DNA from: Burkholderiaceae bacterium
GTDB lineage: Bacteria > Pseudomonadota > Gammaproteobacteria > Burkholderiales > Burkholderiaceae_F
Reading direction: 5' to 3'
Length of the DNA: 23,768 bases
Assembly (NCBI GenBank): GCA_013696665.1
Contig: JACCYC010000192.1
Coordinates: 1 to 23,768 of the forward strand
Shown: in pieces, positions 1-7,601 of the stretch
Layout: the number at the start of each line of letters is the position of its first letter
How positions within the stretch are numbered: position 1 is the stretch's first letter
Position numbers and translations under genes: made by a program
Notes under the pieces: generated by a model
Told to the model about the DNA's origin: nothing
What the model saw: only the letters and a program-made list of their open reading frames with translations
Database searches by the model: none

Positions 1-1
1 C

Positions 2-1468
2 GTATCGCAAGGATTGATCACCACTGCGGCTGCGCTTGCCGTGATGCTTGGCGCCGATGTCGGCACCGCGCTGATGGTCCAGTTCTTTTCGCTCAATCTG
101 GCATGGCTGGCACCGCTGTTGATCGTCTCGGGCGTCGTTGTGTACCTGTCGAAAAAGAACGAGCGCGCCGGACAGATTGGCAAGATCGTGCTTGGCCTTG
201 GCGTGATGATCCTGGCGCTGCAAATGGTGACAGCGGCCACCGCACCGCTGACGCAAGCATCGGGCGTTCGAGTTATGTTCGCTCAGCTTTCCGGCGACTT
301 GTTGCTCGATGTGCTGATCGGCGCGTTGCTCGTCGTCGTTTCGTACTCGAGCCTCGCCGTCGTACTGCTGGTAGCGACGCTGTCGGCTACGCATGTACTG
401 CCAATCCACGTGGCGCTTCCAATCGTGCTCGGGGCCAATCTCGGTAGCGGTTTGCTCGCACTGTTGACGACCTGGAAGGCCGACGCGGTAGCGCGCCGCG
501 TACCGCTTGGAAATTTTCTCTTCAAGGCTGCCGGTGTTGCGCTCGCTGTGCTTGCGTTGCCGTTGATCACTCCTTATCTGCTGCAGGTGCAGGATGACCC
601 GCAGCAACTGGTCGTGCAGTTCCACCTGCTGTTCAACCTTGCACTCGCGCTCGTTTTCATTCGATTCACCGAACGCTTTGCGTCGATCACCGAGCGCTGG
701 CTGCCTGCGCCGCCGGTCACCAACCTCGTTGGCCAGCCGAAATACCTGGACCCGATAGCGCTGGGCACGCCCGCGCTTGCGCTCGGCAACGCGGCGCGCG
801 AGACGATTCGGTTGGCCGACATCGTGCACGAAATGCTGACCGGTCTGATCACGGTGCTCAAGACGAACAACCTGCCGTTCGCCGAAGCGCTGCGGCGCAA
901 GGACGACGAAATCGACCGCTTGTATTCGGCGATCAAGCGCTATCTGGCGCAGGTGAGCCGCGAAGCGCTGGAAGCCAATGAAGCACGGCGCTGGACCGAG
1001 ATCATTCAATTTACGATCAACCTCGAACATGTGGGCGACATCATCGAGCGCCTGCTGCTCGACATCGGTCAGCGCAAAATTCAACACAATCTTTCGTTCT
1101 CTGAAGCGGGCATGGTCGAGCTCGAAGACCTGCACACGCGTCTAACCGCCAACCTGCAGCTTTCTGTCGCGGTATTTTTAAACGGCGACCTGAAGTCCGC
1201 GCACCAACTCATCGCCGAGAAAGTTGCGTTCCGCGAGCTTGAGTTACGTTACGCTGACCATCACTTGCGGCGGCTGTTCGAGAACACCCAGCGGTCGTTG
1301 GAGACAAGCTCGTTGCACCTCGATTTGTTGTCGGATTTCAAGCGCATTAACTCGCTGATCTGCTCGGTCTCGTACCCGATTCTGGAATCAGCCGGCGTCC
1401 TGGCCAAGACGCGTGTAATCAGCGAGCCGGCAGGCTTGTTCAATAGCAAGCAGTCGACGGTGATATAG
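2..1468 (+). CDS. Na/Pi cotransporter family protein with PhoU-like C-terminal domain (5' partial)
   Basis: Probable inner-membrane sodium-dependent phosphate transporter, or Pi exporter of the YjbB/NptA type. The reading frame is open from base 2, so the gene starts upstream of the window. The TTG at 14 is not a credible start because it lies inside a conserved membrane segment. The visible N-terminus carries the glycine-rich LGADVGTA motif, and a second copy, LGANLGSG, follows a YSSLA segment that sits where the QSSSA motif of classic NptA proteins lies. This inverted-repeat pattern is typical of the family. About six to seven hydrophobic segments are followed by a charged, helical PhoU-like domain (roughly bases 780-1400). 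It ends 7 bases before the HD-domain gene on the same strand, suggesting co-transcription. Family is secure; transport direction is not. Confidence 0.88.
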   Translation, partial: VSQGLITTAAALAVMLGADVGTALMVQFFSLNLAWLAPLLIVSGVVVYLSKKNERAGQIGKIVLGLGVMILALQMVTAATAPLTQASGVRVMFAQLSGDLLLDVLIGALLVVVSYSSLAVVLLVATLSATHVLPIHVALPIVLGANLGSGLLALLTTWKADAVARRVPLGNFLFKAAGVALAVLALPLITPYLLQVQDDPQQLVVQFHLLFNLALALVFIRFTERFASITERWLPAPPVTNLVGQPKYLDPIALGTPALALGNAARETIRLADIVHEMLTGLITVLKTNNLPFAEALRRKDDEIDRLYSAIKRYLAQVSREALEANEARRWTEIIQFTINLEHVGDIIERLLLDIGQRKIQHNLSFSEAGMVELEDLHTRLTANLQLSVAVFLNGDLKSAHQLIAEKVAFRELELRYADHHLRRLFENTQRSLETSSLHLDLLSDFKRINSLICSVSYPILESAGVLAKTRVISEPAGLFNSKQSTVI

Positions 1469-1475
1469 GCGCTGC

Positions 1476-2045
1476 ATGGCGCTGAAGCTGGACGACCTCG
1501 AGCCGCTGTTCACAAAGCACGGTGCGCGCATGTACGCCGGCGAGCCCGTCACTCAGCTGCAGCACGCACTTCAGTCAGCGCAACGCGCCGAGCAAAGCGG
1601 CGCCGATGCCGCGCTCATCGTTGCGGCCCTGCTGCACGACCTGGGGCATATGGTCAACGACCAGGGTGAAACGCCAACGTTGCGTGGCATAGACGATCGA
1701 CACGAGTACGTGGCGCTGCCGTTTCTGCGTGGGTTGTTCGATGAAGCCGTATTGGAGCCGATCAGACTGCACGTCGACGCCAAGCGATATCTGTGCGCCC
1801 GGGGCGACGGCACAATCAACGGCGCCCAGTACTGGGCAAATTTGTCGGCGGACTCCAAGCGCAGCCTCGAATTGCAGGGCGGAATTTTTAGCGATGCCGA
1901 AGCGGAGCAGTTCATCGCGCAGCCTCATGCGGCCGGCGCCGTCAGCGTTCGAGTGTGGGACGATGCTGCGAAAGTCGAACACGCCGTGACGCCCCCCCTG
2001 GGCCACTATCTCGCGCTGGCACAACGAATCGCCTTGCGGCGATAA
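1476..2045 (+). CDS. PhnZ-like HD-domain protein, putative mixed-valent di-iron oxygenase
   Basis: This 189-residue protein resembles the HD-domain proteins of phosphonate-degradation operons (TIGR03276-type), which include PhnZ. PhnZ oxidatively cleaves 2-amino-1-hydroxyethylphosphonate to glycine and phosphate. From memory, PhnZ binds two irons through H34, H58, D59, H80, H104 and D161, with Y24 and E27 closing the active site. Equivalents here are H30, H54-D55, H76, H99 and D162 or D163, and Y20/E23 in YAGEPVTQ. The spacing is nearly identical. K103 in HVDAKRYLCA matches the substrate-phosphonate lysine region. It follows the Pi transporter by 7 bases and precedes the thioredoxin gene by 49. 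No phnY hydroxylase or C-P lyase gene is visible, so the substrate is open. Fold and metal site are confident; the phosphonate substrate is inference. Confidence 0.85.
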   Translation: MALKLDDLEPLFTKHGARMYAGEPVTQLQHALQSAQRAEQSGADAALIVAALLHDLGHMVNDQGETPTLRGIDDRHEYVALPFLRGLFDEAVLEPIRLHVDAKRYLCARGDGTINGAQYWANLSADSKRSLELQGGIFSDAEAEQFIAQPHAAGAVSVRVWDDAAKVEHAVTPPLGHYLALAQRIALRR

Positions 2046-2094
2046 ACTGCGCGTCTCGCTCGAGCAGCCGACGAAGCGGGGCGAAAGGATCAAC

Positions 2095-3714
2095 ATGAGA
2101 AGCTGGGTTGGCCAGGTCGTTGCGACGCTTGCGTGCGTCACCTTGGGATCGGCGTGCACAAAATCCGTAGACGTTTCGGAGAAAAAATCCGCAATATCCG
2201 CGGCGAAAGTGAGCTCAACCGCTGGCGGGCTCTTGCCTATTGCATGGGTCAAGACGCACGCGATCGCCGATATCGACGCTGCATTTGCTGCCGCTCGGGC
2301 CGACAAGAAGCCGGTATTTCTGTTCTGGACCGCCGCCTGGTGCCCGCCATGCAATCACGTCAAGGCAACTATCTTTACGCGCGACGAGTTTGTAGCAAAG
2401 TCGCGTTCTTTCGTGCCTGTCTACATCGACGGCGACACGCCCAGTGGTCAGGCGCTGGGCAAGCGTTTCAATGTCAGTGGGTATCCGACGATGGTGTTGC
2501 TGACGTCGGACGGCAACGAAGTCACACGTCTCGAAGGTTCGGTTGAGCCTGCCAAGTACATGCAGCTGCTCGACCATGGCTTGGCCGGGGGAGCGTCTGC
2601 GCGTCAGTTGCTGGCTTCTGCGCTGGCCGGCAAGTCGCTTTCCGCAGCCGACTGGCGCCTGCTTGCGTACTACTCTTGGGGAACTGACGATGGTCAGCTC
2701 GTTGCCGAACAGGACGTCGCGCCCACGTTGCTGAAGTTGGCGCGAAGCTGCCCACCCGAGCAGCGCGAGGCATCATCGCGACTGTTACTGCAGGCGCTCG
2801 GTGCGGCTGCCACAGCCAAGGGCGATGCAAAGCCAAATCTCGACAAAGCCGACGCACTGGCGAGTTTCAGCAGCGTGCTTACGCGGCCCGAGCTGGTGCG
2901 CGAGCACTACGATCAACTTGCGTTTGCAGCCGATGACATCGTGGGATTGGTTACGACGCCGAAGTCCGCGCAACGTAACCAGTTGATCGAAACATTGAAC
3001 GGCGCGTTCGACGGCCTCGCGAACGACACTACACTCAGTAACGCCGGTCGCATATGGGCAACCACCGGCAAGGTGGCAGTTGCGCGAGTCCAAAACAAGG
3101 AAGGCAACCTGCCCGCAGCGTTGCTCGATGAAGTGCGGGCGCAGGCGCTTCGCGTCGACGCTGAGATCGTTGATCCGATCGAGCGCCAATCAGTCATTTA
3201 CAGCGCCGGCTCAATGCTGGCCCGCGCCGGCCTGCTGGACGAATCGGATGCACTGATGACGCGCGAACTTAAGCGTTCACATTCGCCTTACTACTACATG
3301 CTGGTTCTTGCCTCCAATGCCAAGAAGCGCAACACGCCGGCCGGCAACCTTGCTGCAATCGATTGGGCACGACAAGGCTACGAAGCGGCCGTTGGCCCCG
3401 CGACGCGCCTCGAGTGGGGCGGCGCGTATGTGCGATATCTGATCGACCTGGCACCCGACGATGCGGCGCGGATCGAGAAATCGGCAGCCCAGGTGATTGG
3501 CGAATTGCGAACCGAGCCAGGCGCGTTTTCTGGCCGCAGCAAACGTACGCTGGAACGACTGAGTGGCCGGCTCATTGCCTGGAACAAAAACGGCCGCCAT
3601 GACGATGCGCTCGCACGCCTGAATGCAAAGGCAACGCCGGTGTGTGCACCGGCAGCAGCTGGTGCGAGCGATCGCGCCGACTGCGAAAACCTTTTCAAAC
3701 CCGCGCGCGCGTGA
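2095..3714 (+). CDS. Exported thioredoxin-fold protein with long helical C-terminal extension
   Basis: The 539-residue product begins with a short hydrophobic signal (residues 5-20) ending at Cys21 in LGSAC. This could be a lipoprotein site, although glycine at -3 is a poor lipobox, so cleavage by signal peptidase I is the alternative. A thioredoxin domain spans about 55-165, with active site W-C83-P-P-C86 and cis-proline P131 in SGYPTMV, like the C-terminal domain of DsbD. Residues 170-539 are mostly helical and alanine-rich, perhaps TPR-like, and end with two more cysteines near the C-terminus. A role in periplasmic thiol exchange or a folding scaffold is inferred. AAGGA lies 7 bases before the ATG. 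The stop overlaps the GTG of the next gene (GTGA), so the two are probably translationally coupled. Confidence 0.8.
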   Translation: MRSWVGQVVATLACVTLGSACTKSVDVSEKKSAISAAKVSSTAGGLLPIAWVKTHAIADIDAAFAAARADKKPVFLFWTAAWCPPCNHVKATIFTRDEFVAKSRSFVPVYIDGDTPSGQALGKRFNVSGYPTMVLLTSDGNEVTRLEGSVEPAKYMQLLDHGLAGGASARQLLASALAGKSLSAADWRLLAYYSWGTDDGQLVAEQDVAPTLLKLARSCPPEQREASSRLLLQALGAAATAKGDAKPNLDKADALASFSSVLTRPELVREHYDQLAFAADDIVGLVTTPKSAQRNQLIETLNGAFDGLANDTTLSNAGRIWATTGKVAVARVQNKEGNLPAALLDEVRAQALRVDAEIVDPIERQSVIYSAGSMLARAGLLDESDALMTRELKRSHSPYYYMLVLASNAKKRNTPAGNLAAIDWARQGYEAAVGPATRLEWGGAYVRYLIDLAPDDAARIEKSAAQVIGELRTEPGAFSGRSKRTLERLSGRLIAWNKNGRHDDALARLNAKATPVCAPAAAGASDRADCENLFKPARA

Positions 3715-4535
3715 TTCAACGTTACAGCGCGCCGTTGTCGGCGGCGGAGCAGCGCGAATTCGTTCCGTTTGTGCATGAGCTGATTGCGGTTGCCTTTGCG
3801 ACGATCCGCCCGTTTTTCATCAGTGGCCTCGCCGTGTCGACGAAGGCCGACGCGAGCCCAGTCACGTTGGCCGACCGCAACGCCGAAACCGCGATGCGCC
3901 AGCTGATCGAGCAGCGCTACCCACTGCACGCCATCGTCGGCGAGGAGCACGGCGTAAAGGACGGCCGCGATTATCGCTGGGTGCTGGATCCCATCGATGG
4001 CACGCGCGCGTTTATCACACACTGCTTTCTGTTCGGAACATTGATCGCGCTCGAACGCTACGACGCGACCGGGTATCGGCCGATACTGGGAGCAATCGGC
4101 CATTGCGCCGCCGGCACCGCGCTTATCGGGCATCAGCGCGTCACTACGCTTTACGCGGGCGACGGCTCACAGCGCCCAGTTTCCGTTCGGCGCTGTCAGC
4201 GCCTCGAGGATGCGACCGTGCTTGCGACGTCACACTGGACGACGGGCGAACAGCGACACCCGCACAGTGCCCGCATCGAAGCGGTCGTTCGACGTGCCAA
4301 GCTTTATCGAACCTGGGGTGATTGTTTTGGTTACTTTGCCTTGGCAACCGGCGGCGCCGACTTAATGCTGGACCCGAGGCTCGCGTACTACGACGTCGCC
4401 GCGATCGTGCCGGTGATCGAAGGCGCGGGTGGCGTAGTCAGCTCATGGAGTGGCGGAAATCCGCTCGACCAGCCGTCGCTGATTGCCAGCGCGGGTCCAC
4501 TGCACCCGATCGCACTGGAGTTGCTTTCCTCTTAA
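3711..4535 (+). CDS. hisN: Inositol monophosphatase family protein, likely histidinol-phosphatase (HisN type)
   Basis: This is a magnesium-dependent phosphomonoesterase of about 274 residues. It has the family motifs in order: GEEHG (metal-binding Glu, about residue 78), WVLDPIDGTRAFI (D93 and D96), and YYDVAAIVPVIEGAGG near the C-terminus. The stretch after DPIDGT (RAFI...FGTLIAL) and the ending resemble HisN histidinol-phosphatases more than SuhB or CysQ. HisN removes phosphate from L-histidinol phosphate in histidine synthesis. I chose GTG at 3711 because it overlaps the upstream stop as GTGA. The open frame extends to an ATG at 3642, but the added 23 residues lie wholly inside the thioredoxin gene and do not look like this family. 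Its 3' end overlaps the convergent ybdK-like gene by 4 bases. No his genes are nearby, so other sugar or inositol phosphates are possible substrates. Confidence 0.82.
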   Translation: MIQRYSAPLSAAEQREFVPFVHELIAVAFATIRPFFISGLAVSTKADASPVTLADRNAETAMRQLIEQRYPLHAIVGEEHGVKDGRDYRWVLDPIDGTRAFITHCFLFGTLIALERYDATGYRPILGAIGHCAAGTALIGHQRVTTLYAGDGSQRPVSVRRCQRLEDATVLATSHWTTGEQRHPHSARIEAVVRRAKLYRTWGDCFGYFALATGGADLMLDPRLAYYDVAAIVPVIEGAGGVVSSWSGGNPLDQPSLIASAGPLHPIALELLSS

Positions 4536-5701
4536 CTCGCTACCGTCGCATACGGTTCGGCGCGTGCTTGTGCAGGGGAACCGCGCCAGCGATCGGCGGA
4601 TTCCAGCAACAGCTCGGCCATCGAGTGGCGCCGCTGAAATGTCTCGCGCTGCCAGCGCGCGTCATTGCCATTCGTGCGCACCCAGCGCTCTAATTCATCG
4701 AGCGCGTCGCCGCTCTCAAGCTCGCGCGCGAACGGTCGGCAGGCGTCGAGTGTGGCAAGCACCTCCTCATGCAGCGCGCGACTCGCGCCGGTCTTGCCAT
4801 CGATGACCTGTCCCTCAAGGCCAAAGCGGCACGCCTGAAAACGGTTGTAGTTGTACGTGAGATAAATGTCTTCGCTGTCCAGCGGTTGGGGATGTTCGAG
4901 CAGCATGCGGCAGATCGACTGGATGTAGGCGGCAAGCACGGCGGCGCGCTCAACCGTCAACGGCGTATCGCACACACGCACTTCTATCGTTCCGAATTCG
5001 GGCTTGGGCCGAATGTCCCAGTAGAAATCCTTCATGCTTTCGACAACGCCAAGCGCCTTTAACTTTGCAAAGAAACGTTCGAACGCAGGCCAGTCGGTAA
5101 GAAACGGCGCGCGCCCGGACAGCGGAAATGCATACACGCTGTTCAACCGCGAACAATCGTACGAAGTATCGACCCCCTGGAAGTACGGGCTCGCCGCGGC
5201 GAGTGCGATGAATTGAGGAATGTACGACGACAACTGATGCAGCAGCCGCAGCGCCTGCGTTCCGTTCTCGCAACCGACGTGCACGTGCTGGCCAAATACC
5301 GTGAACTGTTTGGCGAGATAGCCGTACAAACCCGCCACATGGCGAAAGCGCGGTCGATCGTAGATCTGGCGGTCGTACCATCGCTGAAACGGATGCGCAC
5401 CGCCGCCCGCCACCTCGATATCGAGCCGGTCGGCGCCCGCGACAAGAATGTCGCGCAGATGCTGCAACTCGGCTACCACCGGTCCGAATGAACGATGCAC
5501 CGACGTGCAGATCTCGAGCATGCTCTCCGTGATCTCTGGCTTGATCTCTCCCGGATGCGACTTTTTTGAAACGAGCGCAATCAGATCGGACGCGCCGCGC
5601 GTCAGATCGCCGGTGCGGCGGTCGATCAGCTGCAGCTCGAGCTCGACGCCCAGCGTCAGCAGGGCCGAACGGTTGAAAACGAGGCCAGTGTCGGCGTTCA
5701 T
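4532..5701 (-). CDS. YbdK-type carboxylate-amine ligase (glutamate-cysteine ligase family 2)
   Basis: The 389-residue protein belongs to the GCS2 family of ATP-dependent carboxylate-amine ligases. It shows the GVELELQLID motif (E20, E22), the FGQHVHVG motif, the YNYNRFQACRFG segment and the EFGTIEVRVCD motif, at a length close to E. coli YbdK (372). E. coli YbdK has weak gamma-glutamylcysteine synthetase activity in vitro, and the physiological substrate of the family is not settled. Its ATG overlaps the stop of the upstream cation antiporter as ATGA, so translation is probably coupled. The stop converges on the HisN-type gene with a 4-base overlap (TTAA). Family assignment is strong; the cellular reaction is unknown. 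Confidence 0.88.
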   Translation of the reverse strand: MNADTGLVFNRSALLTLGVELELQLIDRRTGDLTRGASDLIALVSKKSHPGEIKPEITESMLEICTSVHRSFGPVVAELQHLRDILVAGADRLDIEVAGGGAHPFQRWYDRQIYDRPRFRHVAGLYGYLAKQFTVFGQHVHVGCENGTQALRLLHQLSSYIPQFIALAAASPYFQGVDTSYDCSRLNSVYAFPLSGRAPFLTDWPAFERFFAKLKALGVVESMKDFYWDIRPKPEFGTIEVRVCDTPLTVERAAVLAAYIQSICRMLLEHPQPLDSEDIYLTYNYNRFQACRFGLEGQVIDGKTGASRALHEEVLATLDACRPFARELESGDALDELERWVRTNGNDARWQRETFQRRHSMAELLLESADRWRGSPAQARAEPYATVAS

Positions 5702-6924
5702 GCGCGATGCGCCCCGTCGGCGCGCGCTTCATCACTTGCCTTTAGCGCGACCATCAACGTCAGCGCGCCGACGATCTGCAGGATCACCACACTCAATACC
5801 AGCACCGCGAGGGTCTGCGCGCCTAGCTGCGGGTTCAACAACGATACTTCGTGCGTCAACATCAGCGCGAGTGCCGACATCGGCATCAATCCAAGCCCGG
5901 TTAGAAAACCCTTGCGCAACGTGATACCAGCCAACGGGGCCGTAGCACTCACCGCGGCGATCTTGCAAATCGCCCGGACGATCACCAGCGCGAGGGCCGG
6001 TAACCACGCGTCGAAAAGCACGGTACCGTCGACGATTGCGGCCGACAACGCGAAAAACAATGCAAGCGCGACGCCCGACGCGAGCCCGATGTCGGTTCTC
6101 GCCAGCAACCGCTGCTCGTCGAAAGTACGGACGAATGCACCACATGCCAGCAGTGCGAGCAGCGGCGACAGCTTCAATGCCGTTGCGCTCGCGAATACAA
6201 TCCAGACCACCGCGAGCATGACCATTACCTGCGCGGCGCGATCACGTCCAACAAACCCCACCACAAGAAGAAAGACTCGCGCACCAAGCGCCGCAAGCGC
6301 CAGCGAACCCACAATCAGGTACGCCGGATGCAGCAGGAAATCATCCAGCACGCCACGCGTCTGAACGCGGGCCCACGCCAGCAGCAGCGTTGACAGCACG
6401 ACTGCGTAAATCGAATTGAGCGCCGTCAACAGTAATGTGCGCTCGGTGACCTGGCCCTGAGAGCGAAGTTCGCGCGTGACGGAAAGCACAACCGCGGGTG
6501 AGGTCGACATGCTGATCGCCGCAATCAACGCAGCGGCCAGCGGCGCAATATCAAACGCCTGCATCACCAAGTAGACAAAAGCGAAAGTCAGAGCGCTTTC
6601 AAGCACGCTCGACCCCAATAGCGCCGGATTGCGCTTCACCCAACCGAACGACACGCGCAGGCCGACATCGAACAGAATCACCGCGGCGGCAAAGCTCATT
6701 GAAAATTGCAAGGTGCGGATGGGCAACTGTTCGATCTTCAACCACTGCAGCAGGTAACCGCCCGCGCCAAAGAGCGTGCCCGCAGCGAGGTAACCCAACA
6801 AGCGCGGTACGCGCAGCCAACGCACTGCGAACTCGCCGGCGGCAGCCGCAAGCAGCGCAAGCACAGCAACCGCCATCGCGGTTGGCCAGGCCAGCGGCCA
6901 CTCGGGTAGAAAACTCAAATCCAA
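5698..6924 (-). CDS. CPA2-type cation:proton antiporter without a TrkA domain
   Basis: This 408-residue, almost wholly hydrophobic protein has about 12 predicted membrane segments. It has the CPA2 features LLGYLAAGTLFG in the first third and a following FDVGLRVSFGW segment, as in KefB/KefC and related Na+(K+)/H+ exchangers. It stops after the membrane domain, with no cytoplasmic nucleotide-binding (TrkA-N) module, unlike the second antiporter in this window. The start is probably TTG at 6924, because GAGGAG lies 9 bases upstream (6934-6939) and the next ATG is inside the first helix. It overlaps the YbdK-like gene by ATGA. In this family such proteins swap K+ or Na+ for protons at the inner membrane; which ion is not readable from sequence. 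Confidence 0.87.
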   Translation of the reverse strand: MDLSFLPEWPLAWPTAMAVAVLALLAAAAGEFAVRWLRVPRLLGYLAAGTLFGAGGYLLQWLKIEQLPIRTLQFSMSFAAAVILFDVGLRVSFGWVKRNPALLGSSVLESALTFAFVYLVMQAFDIAPLAAALIAAISMSTSPAVVLSVTRELRSQGQVTERTLLLTALNSIYAVVLSTLLLAWARVQTRGVLDDFLLHPAYLIVGSLALAALGARVFLLVVGFVGRDRAAQVMVMLAVVWIVFASATALKLSPLLALLACGAFVRTFDEQRLLARTDIGLASGVALALFFALSAAIVDGTVLFDAWLPALALVIVRAICKIAAVSATAPLAGITLRKGFLTGLGLMPMSALALMLTHEVSLLNPQLGAQTLAVLVLSVVILQIVGALTLMVALKASDEARADGAHRA

Positions 6925-7033
6925 GGGAAAGCGCTCCTCGTGTGTCCGGCTTTGCGCCGCATCTGCACTCGTTACGAATAGTTAGTGCGTCGCCTTTCGG
7001 GCGCCATGGGCGGCGCAATTACAAAGGCATGCG

Positions 7034-7076
7034 GATCCGATCCCTCGATCGCCGCCTTGATCGCCGCCTTGATCGC
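7034..7076. repeat. Intergenic 12-bp tandem repeat and GATC cluster
   Basis: The 158-base gap between ssb and the antiporter gene contains two full copies and a half copy of GATCGCCGCCTT (7047-7058, 7059-7070, then GATCGC at 7071-7076). With two further GATC sites at 7034 and 7039, there are five GATC tetramers in 41 bases. The repeat starts 7 bases beyond the ssb stop codon. The rest of the gap shows only a short GCGCC/GGCGC inverted repeat (7001-7016) with no T-tract, so no clear terminator. Confidence 0.6.
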
Positions 7077-7082
7077 GCAAGC

Positions 7083-7559
7083 CTAAAACGGAATATCGTC
7101 GTCCATCTCGGCAACGCTTGGGGCAGATTTGGCAGGCTGTCGCGCCGGGCTTGGCGCTGCACCCGAACGCGCCGGTGCGCGCGGTTCTTCTGCACCCTCG
7201 AAGTCACCACCGCCTCCCATGCCTTCGCGCGAGCCCAGCATCTGCATTACGTCTGCGATGACTTCGGTCGTATAGCGATCCTGCCCTTCTTTGTCCTGCC
7301 ATTTGCGAGTGCGCAGCTTGCCTTCCACGTAAACCGGGCGACCCTTCTTTAAATACTCCCCGGCAATCTCGGCAAGCCGCCCGAAGAACGCGACCTTGTG
7401 CCATTCGGTCGATTCCTTCATCTCACCCGTGGCCTTATCTTTCCACTTGTCGGAAGTAGCAATGGTGATGTTAGTAATTGCGGCCCCGTCTGCCGTGTAG
7501 CGCGTCTCCGGGTCACGTCCCAGGTTGCCAATCAAAATCACTTTGTTAACGGATGCCAT
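7083..7559 (-). CDS. ssb: Single-stranded DNA-binding protein
   Basis: SSB coats single-stranded DNA during replication, repair and recombination and recruits partners through its C-terminal tip. The 158-residue product starts with MASVNKVILIGNLGRDPETR. It carries the OB fold over about 110 residues (EWHKVAFFGRLAEIAGEYLKKG is diagnostic), then a glycine/proline/alanine-rich linker, and ends in the canonical acidic tip DDDIPF. A near-perfect Shine-Dalgarno (AGGAGGTT on the minus strand, 7563-7570) precedes the ATG, fitting an abundant protein. The gene lies 42 bases downstream of the MFS transporter on the same strand. This MFS-ssb arrangement opposite uvrA is one I recall as common in betaproteobacteria. 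Confidence 0.97.
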   Translation of the reverse strand: MASVNKVILIGNLGRDPETRYTADGAAITNITIATSDKWKDKATGEMKESTEWHKVAFFGRLAEIAGEYLKKGRPVYVEGKLRTRKWQDKEGQDRYTTEVIADVMQMLGSREGMGGGGDFEGAEEPRAPARSGAAPSPARQPAKSAPSVAEMDDDIPF

Positions 7560-7562
7560 CGC

Positions 7563-7570
7563 AACCTCCT
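7563..7570 (-). promoter_or_regulatory. Strong ribosome binding site of ssb
   Basis: AGGAGGTT on the minus strand ends 3 bases before the ssb ATG (about 5 bases from the AGGAGG core). It is the closest match to the anti-SD sequence seen in the window and fixes the ssb start. Confidence 0.8.
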
Positions 7571-7601
7571 GAAAAGAAAATTCCGCGCACTGTCGTAACC
7601 G

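Noticed and set aside
1575..2354. 259-codon open frame on the minus strand opposite the HD-domain and thioredoxin genes
   Set aside because: It is antisense to two well-supported genes, has no recognisable motif, and such long antisense frames are common in G+C-rich DNA.
3378..4133. 251-codon minus-strand open frame opposite the thioredoxin and HisN-type genes
   Set aside because: Arginine-rich shadow of real coding sequence with no domain signature.
4950..5735. 261-codon minus-strand frame within the YbdK-like gene
   Set aside because: Same strand but different frame from a gene with clear GCS2 motifs; composition is arginine- and alanine-rich shadow.
6991..7016. Hairpins after ssb as a terminator
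   Set aside because: Short GCGCC/GGCGC and CGCC/GGCG stems without any T-tract on the transcribed strand.
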